Assembly (NCBI RefSeq): GCF_902506425.1
Contig: NZ_LR732476.1
Location: 1 to 22,620 of the forward strand
Reading direction: 5' to 3'
From: Novosphingobium sp. 9U
GTDB taxonomy: Bacteria; Pseudomonadota; Alphaproteobacteria; Sphingomonadales; Sphingomonadaceae
DNA: 22,620 nt
Shown here piece after piece: positions 7,024-13,769 of the stretch. The notes under the pieces were generated by a model that was given only the letters and a program-made list of their open reading frames with translations, was not told the DNA's origin and did no database searches. Position numbers and translations under genes: made by a program. Each line of letters starts with the position of its first letter. Position 1 is the first letter of the stretch.

Positions 7024-8310
7024 ATGAGCGACAACAAGACCGTGATGGCGCAGGAGAACTTCTCCCCCAACACCACAGAACCAGCGGCTGAACCCGGCGA
7101 TTTCTCCAGCGATAAAGCTGCGCTCGCCTGGGCCGAGGGTCAGCTCGACAAGCTTATTGGTGCGATGCGCTACAAGCTGGAAAAGCACGTCGTCGGCTGG
7201 CCTGAGGATGACCGTGAGCTCAATACCTACGAGGCCTTCCGGCACTTGCTGCGCGACATCAACTTCGGCCACTCCGCCTATGTCGAGGCGGACTATGAGA
7301 ACCCTGCCTTCGCCAAGATGGGGGCGACCAGCCGCATCAACTTTCAGCTGCCCTCCCCTGATTGCATGTACCACTCGGTCGTGCTGCACAGCGACTATAC
7401 CTACCTCATCAAGGGGAAGCGCGGGTCAGCCGCGATCTTCCAGCTGGCGATCTATGCGGGGCATGCCTGCGACCTTGTCGGGTGGAAGACGGTATCGGTG
7501 GCCAACAACATCGACCAGGCGGACCATCTTTGGCCAGGAGCCGAGGTGAACATCGTCCTCAGCAAGGAGCGACCCGCCGACCTCGGCCACGCCTTGTGGA
7601 TGGAGATGCCCGAGGGGCCCAGCGAGCTGCACAGCCGCCAGTACTACGGCGATTGGCTGACCGAAGAGCCTGCAGACCTGATGATCCGCATGGAGAGCCA
7701 GACCTTCCCCGCGAAGGTGCTGGACGCACAAAGCGCGGCGACGCGCTTCGATCGGCTGGTCAACCTGCTGCGTGTCCACACCGACTTCTACCGCGCCGGC
7801 GTGGAGTCACACTTGCGCCACGAGCCTGGCGAGATCCCGGAACTGGTCTTCCCCGGCGCCTTCGTGGGCACGACCTACTTTCCCGGCCACTTGCGCTGCC
7901 AACCGGATGAAGCCGTGATCATCGAGATCGAGGACACCGGCTCGGGCTACTGGAACACCGCGCTGTTCCAAATGCAGTTCGAAAATCTCGATTGGTGGTC
8001 GCGCTCGTCCTCGTTCAACAGCACCCAGGCGCATGTCGACGGCGACGGCAAGGTGCGCTTTGTCGCCAGCTGGAGCGATCCGGGCGTGCCGAACTGGCTC
8101 GACTGCTCGGGCCGCGTGCTAAGCCTCATCGCGTTCCGCTTCTTCCGGGCGCCGACCAAGCCCGCCAACCCGACGCTGCGGACGGTCCCGCTCGCCGACG
8201 TTCGCGATCATCTGCCCGCCGACACGCCGACGGTGACCCCCGACGCGCGGCACCGCCTGCTGAGCGACCGCCTAGTCTCCGCCTACCGCCGCCGCATGGC
8301 CGATTTCTGA
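7024..8310 (+). CDS. DUF1214-type protein of unknown function
   Basis: This 428-residue protein has no signal peptide or membrane segment. The C-terminal third (about residues 295-380) contains IEIEDTGSGYWNTALFQMQF, SFNSTQAHVDGDGKVRFVAS and DPGVPNWLDCSGR, which I recognise as the DUF1214 pattern; members often read '(G)YW', 'DPGVPNWLD'. No enzymatic role is established for the soluble members that I can name. It sits at the centre of the operon between SDR 2 (9 bases) and the sulfotransferase (11 bases), so it probably acts on or binds the same substrate. The ATG at 7024 has AGGCGG 5 bases upstream. The N-terminal half has an alpha-helical, Trp/Tyr-rich character. Confidence 0.75.
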   Translation: MSDNKTVMAQENFSPNTTEPAAEPGDFSSDKAALAWAEGQLDKLIGAMRYKLEKHVVGWPEDDRELNTYEAFRHLLRDINFGHSAYVEADYENPAFAKMGATSRINFQLPSPDCMYHSVVLHSDYTYLIKGKRGSAAIFQLAIYAGHACDLVGWKTVSVANNIDQADHLWPGAEVNIVLSKERPADLGHALWMEMPEGPSELHSRQYYGDWLTEEPADLMIRMESQTFPAKVLDAQSAATRFDRLVNLLRVHTDFYRAGVESHLRHEPGEIPELVFPGAFVGTTYFPGHLRCQPDEAVIIEIEDTGSGYWNTALFQMQFENLDWWSRSSSFNSTQAHVDGDGKVRFVASWSDPGVPNWLDCSGRVLSLIAFRFFRAPTKPANPTLRTVPLADVRDHLPADTPTVTPDARHRLLSDRLVSAYRRRMADF

Positions 8311-8321
8311 GGACTCGCGTG

Positions 8322-9494
8322 ATGACCGATCAGCTACGGCACAAGCTGCTCTTCGAGCCGATCCTTGACGAGGCGTTTCGCGAGTCCGGCACCGGCGCCA
8401 CCGACTTTCGGGACCGGGGTTTCCTTTCCAACCTGCAACGCGTGCTGGAGATACCCACGCGGCTCGAGATGTCGGCACGCGGGCTCGAAGGCATGCACGC
8501 CAACACCCTGCGCTGGCTAGTTAACCGCCTGCGCTACGAGGCGGACGTGGCGCGCCATCCCGAGATCCTGGAGGAGGACGTTTCCGACCCGATCGTCGTT
8601 CTGGGCCTGCCGCGTTCGGGTACGACCAAGGTCCAACGCTTCCTCTCGTCCGATCCCAACCTCCAGGCGACGCCGGCATGGGCGATGTGGAACCCGGCGC
8701 CGTTCCCGAGCGAGCAGCGCGGCGAGCACCACCTGCGCGTCAAATGGGCCGCGCAGATGATGGGGCACGTCACCAACACGGACGTCAGCTACCAGAAGAT
8801 GCACGAGTTCGCCGCCAATGAAGCGGACGAGTCCAGCTTCATCCCGCTCGCGAACTTCGACTACGTGATGCAGTATACGACCGCGCCAGACCAGGTGTTC
8901 CTGGACTGGGCACGCACGGTGAACCGCGTCTCGCCGCTCACCTTCCTCAAGCGCATGCTGCAGTACCTGCAGTGGCAGAACGGCGGGCCCAAAGGACCCT
9001 GGCTGCTCAAGAACCCCGGCCATACCGGCGAGATGGCCGAGATGGCCGAGGTTTTCCCACGCGCGACCTTCGTCATCTCGCGGCGCGACTTGTCGAACAC
9101 CATGGGATCGAGCTTCCGGATGATGGACGAGATCCTGACCAACACGTTTGAGACACCGAACAAGCAGCGCTACGCGCACGAGACAGTCGAGTACTGGAGC
9201 TACGAACTCAACCGCTATCACATGCAGAAGGCGGCGCTGGGCAGCTCGATCCGCCTGGTGGAGGCGGACTACAAGGCTTGCGTAAAGGACGGCATCGGCG
9301 TCGCCAAGCAGGTCTACGCCGCGGCCGGGCTGCCGTGGACGACCGAAGGCGAGCAAGCGATGCGCCAATGGGACATCGACAATCCGCGGCACAAGCTGGG
9401 CGCCTACGACTACAAGCTGGAAGACTGGGGCTGGACCTCCGATGCAATCGAGGCGGCGTTCGGACCTTCCGGCCCCGACTGGCGGGGGCGCTGA
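8322..9494 (+). CDS. Sulfotransferase family protein
   Basis: This 390-residue enzyme is predicted to transfer sulfate from PAPS to a hydroxyl group of the pathway substrate. The P-loop-like 5'-phosphosulfate-binding motif is GLPRSGTTKVQRFL (about 95-108). WLLKNPGHTGEM (about 227) and the 3'-phosphate-binding segment VISRRDLSNTMGSSF (about 251-265) complete the cofactor site. The length matches the bacterial Sulfotransfer_3-like group. The ATG at 8322 has GAGGA (8309-8313) upstream; an in-frame GTG directly precedes it. The frame continues open into the previous gene but that is shadow. The P450 ATG follows one base after its stop. Whether it acts as a true sulfation step or has a diverged role is not visible. 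Confidence 0.88.
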   Translation: MTDQLRHKLLFEPILDEAFRESGTGATDFRDRGFLSNLQRVLEIPTRLEMSARGLEGMHANTLRWLVNRLRYEADVARHPEILEEDVSDPIVVLGLPRSGTTKVQRFLSSDPNLQATPAWAMWNPAPFPSEQRGEHHLRVKWAAQMMGHVTNTDVSYQKMHEFAANEADESSFIPLANFDYVMQYTTAPDQVFLDWARTVNRVSPLTFLKRMLQYLQWQNGGPKGPWLLKNPGHTGEMAEMAEVFPRATFVISRRDLSNTMGSSFRMMDEILTNTFETPNKQRYAHETVEYWSYELNRYHMQKAALGSSIRLVEADYKACVKDGIGVAKQVYAAAGLPWTTEGEQAMRQWDIDNPRHKLGAYDYKLEDWGWTSDAIEAAFGPSGPDWRGR

Positions 9495-9495
9495 C

Positions 9496-10782
9496 ATGAC
9501 CGACGCACTGCAGCCCTACCCGCACCTCGCCGACGCACTCGAGGGCACCCTGCTCGATCCTGCAATCCAGGCGCGGCCCAACTTCTACTACCGCGAGCTG
9601 CGCACGCGCGATCCAGTGCACTACGATCCGCAACTCAACATGTACCTCGTTTCGCGTTTCGAAGACCTGCAGGCGGTGACCAAGGACCCGATCACCTTTT
9701 CGTCTGAGCAAGGCTACAAGGCGCAGACCGCCAAGGGTTTCCAGGACGAGTTCCAGGAGATCCTGCGCACTCACGGTGGCGGCTTCTTTCCCGATGCGAT
9801 CAAGACCGATCCGCCCTATCACACGCGCATCCGCAAGCTGATGGAGAGCGCCTTCACCGCGCACCGGGTCAAGGAGCTGGAGCCCAAGATCGAGGGTGTG
9901 GTGCGCGACATCATTGCCGGGGTTGCTGCGGACGGTCGCTGTGATGGGGTGCGCGACATCGCGGCGCCGATCACGATCCGGTTCATCTGCGAACAGATGG
10001 GCCTGGGCGAAGTCGACGGGCAGAAGATCATCGACTGGTCCTATGCCGTGGTCGCGCAGCAAAGCCGCATGCAGAGCCGCGAGGACATGGTGGTAAATGC
10101 CATGCTGATTGCCGAGCTGCAGCAGTTCCTCATCGCCCACATCCGCGATCGCGAGGCCGAGCCGAAGGAGGACATGATCTCCGACCTCGTCCATGCGCGG
10201 CTCGAAGGCGAGGACACGCTGACCTTCCCCGAAGTCGTCTCGCTCGTACGTGCGATGCTGATCGCTGGCAACGAGACCACCGCTACCGCGATCGGCCACT
10301 TGCTGGTGCTGCTGGCGACCCGGCACGACGTCGCCGAAGAGCTCTACGCCAATCGCGACGACAACCGCTGGCTCAACCGCTTCGTCGAAGAGCTGCTACG
10401 CTGGGAACCGCCCTCTCGTGGCCTCACCCGCATGACCACGCGCGAGGTGGAACTGGGCGGAACTGTTTTGCCCGAGGGCGCGCACCTGTTGCTGCTGTGG
10501 GCCTCTGGCAACGATACCGACACCGTTTTCCCCGACCCGCGCACGTTCGACATGACGCGCGAAAACGTCGGGCGGCACTTGTCGTTCGGTGCCGGCGCGC
10601 ACCGCTGCATTGGCGCCGCGCTTGCCCGCATGGAGATCAAGCTGGCCGCGCGCGAGATTGTCAGGCAGCTGACCGACCTGGAACTTCTGGTGCTGGTCGA
10701 CGAGATCCGCTTCGTGCCGACCATCGCCACGCACCCGATCGCCACTCTGCCGCTTACGTTCCGACGCCGCGATCAGGCCTGA
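9496..10782 (+). CDS. Cytochrome P450
   Basis: This is a soluble class I bacterial P450 of 428 residues, predicted to hydroxylate the pathway substrate. Visible are the I-helix oxygen-activation motif AGNETT (about 257-262), the ExxR pair in EELLR (about 299-302), and the heme-binding loop FGAGAHRCIG with Cys371. No ferredoxin or reductase gene is adjacent, so redox partners must come from elsewhere. The start is ATG 9496, one base after the sulfotransferase stop, with GGGGGCG upstream. A longer open frame reaching back to 9442 is not supported. It lies between the sulfotransferase and the second VOC protein, consistent with hydroxylation followed by sulfation or further oxidation. The CYP family number cannot be assigned by reading alone. 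Confidence 0.93.
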   Translation: MTDALQPYPHLADALEGTLLDPAIQARPNFYYRELRTRDPVHYDPQLNMYLVSRFEDLQAVTKDPITFSSEQGYKAQTAKGFQDEFQEILRTHGGGFFPDAIKTDPPYHTRIRKLMESAFTAHRVKELEPKIEGVVRDIIAGVAADGRCDGVRDIAAPITIRFICEQMGLGEVDGQKIIDWSYAVVAQQSRMQSREDMVVNAMLIAELQQFLIAHIRDREAEPKEDMISDLVHARLEGEDTLTFPEVVSLVRAMLIAGNETTATAIGHLLVLLATRHDVAEELYANRDDNRWLNRFVEELLRWEPPSRGLTRMTTREVELGGTVLPEGAHLLLLWASGNDTDTVFPDPRTFDMTRENVGRHLSFGAGAHRCIGAALARMEIKLAAREIVRQLTDLELLVLVDEIRFVPTIATHPIATLPLTFRRRDQA

Positions 10783-10807
10783 GACAAGGGACCATGGGAG
10801 AGTGACG

Positions 10808-11314
10808 ATGTTTATCCGCGGACACATGCAGAACGCCTATGTCACCCACGACCTCGACAAGGCCGTCGAGATGATGGGGAACCAGTTCGACATGCAGAAT
10901 TGGGACCGGATCGATCCAGACATGGTGGTCAACACGCTCGAAGGGCCTAAGCCGCTCCAGTGCCGCGTCGCCAGCACTTGGGCGGGCGGGCTGAACATCG
11001 AGCTGATCGAGCCGGTCGGCGGCTACGTCGAGCACTACGTCAACATGCTGCCCGATGATCGCAGCGACGCGGTGCCGCGCTTCCACCACATCTCCCTGCG
11101 CCGCGACAACGAGGCGGAGATGCGCGAGGAGGTCGCCCGGCTCGGTCTGCCGCTCGCCTTCGAGGGCCCGCTCTCGACCAAGGACAAGATCCCTAGTCTG
11201 GTGTTCATCTACCTCGATGGCCGAAAGACCTTGGGTCACTATGTCGAGTTCACCTGGAAGAGCGACGAGGCCTGGAGGTTCGTGGGCTGGCCCGAGGGAC
11301 GCCCGGTGTGGTGA
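10808..11314 (+). CDS. VOC family protein (glyoxalase/dioxygenase fold), copy 2
   Basis: This 168-residue vicinal-oxygen-chelate protein is paralogous to the one at 3941-4429. Shared blocks are QNAYVTHD, WAGGLNIELIEPVGG, PRFHHISLRRD, LGLPLAFEG, and IYLDGRKTLGHYVEF with candidate metal-binding His and Glu. It differs by a small insertion (LSTKDKIPS) before the last strands. ATG 10808 is preferred over the in-frame GTG 10802 because GGGAG at 10796-10800 is correctly spaced only from the ATG. Its stop overlaps the GTG start of SDR 3. Two related copies in one island suggest either two steps on similar intermediates or a heteromeric pair. The reaction is unknown. Confidence 0.87.
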   Translation: MFIRGHMQNAYVTHDLDKAVEMMGNQFDMQNWDRIDPDMVVNTLEGPKPLQCRVASTWAGGLNIELIEPVGGYVEHYVNMLPDDRSDAVPRFHHISLRRDNEAEMREEVARLGLPLAFEGPLSTKDKIPSLVFIYLDGRKTLGHYVEFTWKSDEAWRFVGWPEGRPVW

Positions 11315-12192
11315 GCCCGCGCGGCGACCTCCTCGGCAAAGTGGCGATCGTCACCGGCGGTGCGAACGGCATCGGCGCGGCGACGGTCGGGGCGGTGGTC
11401 GAGCAAGGCGGGCGCGTGGTCATCGCCGATCTTGCCGACGAGGCCGGCCAAGCGCTTGCCGAGCGGCTGGGTGACGCCGCGCGCTACCGACACGTAGACG
11501 TGGGCGTCCGCGCGCAGATGGGCGGGCTTGTTGAGTTCGCGGTCGAGACCTTCGGCACGCTCGACCTGATGTTCAACAACGCCGGCATCACCGGCGCGTT
11601 TCACCAGCGCTTCCTTGACGATCCACTCGACGACTTCGAGCAAGTGCTGCGGATCAATCTCGCTAGCGTCATGTGGGGCAGCCAGTGCGCCGCGCGGCAC
11701 ATGGCCCGTCGCGGCAGCGGCGTGATCGTAAACACCGCCTCGATCGCCGCCCTCGATCCCGGGTTCTCGATCCCCGCTTACCGCGCGTCCAAGGCCGGCA
11801 TCATCAACTTCACCCGCTCCATCGCCGTCGACTTGGGCGAGTACGGCATCCGGGTGAACGCGGTCGCGCCCGGCGGCATCCCGACGACGATGAACAGCCT
11901 GGTGGAGCCTGGCTTGTCGCCCGCGGACTTCGCCGAGCTGCAGACCCATCTCGAGCCGCTGCGGCTGATCAAGCAACCGCTGAAGAAGCCCGGCAAGCCA
12001 AGCGACATCGCGGAGATGGTGGTATTCCTCGCCAGCGACCGCGCCAGTCATATCACCGGACAAGTCATGGTCGTCGACGGCGGCGTCACGGCCGGCTCCA
12101 CGCTGAACCAGACCGCGCTGCTGGCCGAAGGCAGGAACGCCTTTCTCGCAAGCCGCGCTTCCGACCGCCATCCTGAGGGAGAGCCTGGATGA
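11311..12192 (+). CDS. SDR family oxidoreductase 3
   Basis: This third classical SDR has about 293 residues, a little longer than usual because of a tail of about 30 residues after the fold. Visible are TGGANGIG (cofactor loop), NNAGITG, the catalytic Ser in NTASIAA, YRASK (YxxxK), VAPGGIPT and VTGQVMVVDGG-like ITGQVMVVDGGV. GTG 11311 overlaps the VOC stop codon (GTGA); GTG 11308 is an equally possible start one codon earlier. The 3' end overlaps the next gene by ATGA. These overlaps indicate translational coupling within one operon. Probable role: oxidation of a secondary alcohol formed by the P450 or reduction of the ketone. Confidence 0.9.
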   Translation: MSPRGDLLGKVAIVTGGANGIGAATVGAVVEQGGRVVIADLADEAGQALAERLGDAARYRHVDVGVRAQMGGLVEFAVETFGTLDLMFNNAGITGAFHQRFLDDPLDDFEQVLRINLASVMWGSQCAARHMARRGSGVIVNTASIAALDPGFSIPAYRASKAGIINFTRSIAVDLGEYGIRVNAVAPGGIPTTMNSLVEPGLSPADFAELQTHLEPLRLIKQPLKKPGKPSDIAEMVVFLASDRASHITGQVMVVDGGVTAGSTLNQTALLAEGRNAFLASRASDRHPEGEPG

Positions 12193-12716
12193 CCACCAAG
12201 ACCACACAGATCCTTGCCGAACTCGCCGACCGCGAGGCCATTCGCGAATGCCTTGCCCGCTACTGCCGCGGCGTCGACCGGCTCGATGCAGAGATGGTGC
12301 GCTCCGCCTACTGGCCCGACGTCGTCGACACGCATCTCTCATTCCAGGGCGATGCCGAGGAGTTCATCGCGTGGTCCTTTGCGGCGATGGGCAGCATGGA
12401 CCAGACCCAGCACTTTTCCGGGAACGCGATCATCGCCATCCGGGACGATACCGCCGACGTCGAGTCCTACTTCTTCGGCTTCCACCGCGTGAACGGCCCG
12501 GATGGCAAGTTCGATCTCATCGCCGGCGGCCGCTATGCCGACACGTTCGAGAAGCGCGATGATGAATGGCGTATCATCCGGCGCATGGTGATCACCGACT
12601 GGTACCGCCAATTCGAGAACTCGGCTGATTGGACCCACGGCATGATGGGCTTCATGATCCAGCCCGGCGGCCGCTACCCCGACGACGACAGCTACCGGCT
12701 GATCAACCTGGAGTAG
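12189..12716 (+). CDS. SnoaL/NTF2-like family protein 1
   Basis: This 175-residue protein has the NTF2-like cone fold, SnoaL_4-like subgroup. The opening helix block DREAIRECLARYCRGVDRLDAEM and the middle YADTFEKRDDEWRIIRRMVITDW are characteristic. Proteins of this fold in catabolic clusters act as isomerases, dehydratases or hydrolases, or as small-ligand binders, so the exact role stays open. ATG 12189 overlaps the SDR 3 stop (ATGA) and has GAGGGAG upstream, so it is the last tightly coupled gene of the operon. It is a distant paralog of the next gene. Confidence 0.85.
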   Translation: MTTKTTQILAELADREAIRECLARYCRGVDRLDAEMVRSAYWPDVVDTHLSFQGDAEEFIAWSFAAMGSMDQTQHFSGNAIIAIRDDTADVESYFFGFHRVNGPDGKFDLIAGGRYADTFEKRDDEWRIIRRMVITDWYRQFENSADWTHGMMGFMIQPGGRYPDDDSYRLINLE

Positions 12717-12827
12717 CGGCCCGAAGCTGAACATCGCGATGCCCCTCGATTTCCGCATTGAGCGGTAGGATCCGTCGCTCCGCCTCAGGTAGCGTCCTTT
12801 TTGTAGAACACTCGGAGAAGTCGGAAA

Positions 12828-13409
12828 ATGGAGGACGGCAAAATCAAGCGTTCCCGCGAGCAGCGGATCCAAGAGATGCTCGACCACTACGAGATCGCCA
12901 AGACGGTCGCCGTTTACTGCCACGGCTGCGACCGAATGGATCACGACCTGTGCCGCAGCACCTACCTTGAGGATAGTTGGGACGATCACGGCCTCAACAA
13001 GTGCCCAGGACCAGAGTTCGTGACGCGACTGATGCGTTCGCTGCCGAGCAGCAACTCGTGCTTCCATAGCCTTGGTCAGACACTGATCAACGTCGATGGC
13101 GATGACGCCGGTGCCGAGACATATTTCATCGCGGTGGTTCGAGCGCCGCGGCCGGGCGAGCCTGACGTCGAAAACCTAAATGTGATCGGCGGGCGCTATG
13201 TCGATACCTTGCGACGCGTAGAGGACGAATGGTTCGTGAAGCGCCGGCTATGCGTGCGCGACTGGTCTATCAACCAACCCATTGCTGAGGACTGGCTGCT
13301 CGGCCACGGCCATGTGCAAGGCCATCGTTCACAGGACGATCCTTCCTATGCAGTGCTGGGGCTCACGCACTCGGGGCAATTTGGTCGGGCGCGAACAGCG
13401 AGCGAGTAG
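12828..13409 (+). CDS. SnoaL/NTF2-like family protein 2
   Basis: This 193-residue protein is of the same SnoaL_4-like type as its upstream neighbour. Its opening segment, HYEIAKTVAVYCHGCDRMDHDL, and the block GGRYVDTLRRVEDEWFVKRR align in order with that protein. It is cysteine- and histidine-rich near the start (YCHGCDR) and has a longer polar C-terminal tail. A 111-base gap separates it from the preceding gene, larger than elsewhere in the operon. ATG 12828 has GGAGAAG 8-14 bases upstream. The fold is convincing; function is unknown, probably on an intermediate of the same pathway. Confidence 0.82.
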   Translation: MEDGKIKRSREQRIQEMLDHYEIAKTVAVYCHGCDRMDHDLCRSTYLEDSWDDHGLNKCPGPEFVTRLMRSLPSSNSCFHSLGQTLINVDGDDAGAETYFIAVVRAPRPGEPDVENLNVIGGRYVDTLRRVEDEWFVKRRLCVRDWSINQPIAEDWLLGHGHVQGHRSQDDPSYAVLGLTHSGQFGRARTASE

Positions 13410-13597
13410 CAGCGCAGCCTCGGACTTTCCTCTCGTCGTGCGCAAATCGCGACGCAGCAGGTCGGGACCGTGCCGGATCGCGCAAGCCGTGGTGGTCACG
13501 ATGGTAACGTAGTTCTCAAAAGACATCGTGCCGCAAGGGCATGGTCTGACCCTAGTGCTGGCTTGTCGTCATCTTGGCTGATTCTTGACGCGCACTG

Positions 13598-13615
13598 CAC
13601 AAGCACTTGCTTGTG
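13598..13615. promoter_or_regulatory. Candidate TetR operator, copy 2
   Basis: CACAAGCACTTGCTTGTG is a perfect palindrome (8-bp arms, 2-bp centre). It matches the palindrome in the tetR/SDR intergenic region at 15 of 18 positions, read on the opposite strand. It starts 8 bases after a TTGACG hexamer, overlapping where RNA polymerase would bind, so repression is the simplest reading. Confidence 0.65.
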
Positions 13616-13655
13616 ACTATCGGTTCGTATTTCAAAGTTTCTATTCTCGTCCGAC

Positions 13656-13677
13656 TGAGTGAAGTTGGATTCACTCA
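13656..13677. promoter_or_regulatory. Inverted repeat in the receptor leader
   Basis: TGAGTGAA and TTCACTCA form a perfect 8-bp inverted repeat around a 6-base centre, about 93 bases before the receptor start. The 9-mer ACTGAGTGA overlapping its left arm recurs on the minus strand of the tetR/SDR region (5330-5322). It may be a second regulator site or a leader hairpin. Confidence 0.4.
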
Positions 13678-13769
13678 ATAGCCGCTGTTGGCACGCGTGA
13701 TCCATCGCGCGTCGATGGGTTTCGAGAAAGGCCGCCGAATCGCGATCGGCATAAGAGGGGAGATGGAAC

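Larger units (their letters stand above)
13410..13769 (+). promoter_or_regulatory. Leader and promoter region of the second TonB receptor
   Basis: This 360-base non-coding stretch holds a TTGACG -35-like hexamer (13584-13589), an 18-bp palindrome directly downstream (13598-13615), and an inverted repeat at 13656-13677. A ribosome site, GGGGAG, lies 10 bases before ATG 13770. No convincing small gene was seen; the open frames crossing it are shadows. Confidence 0.5.
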
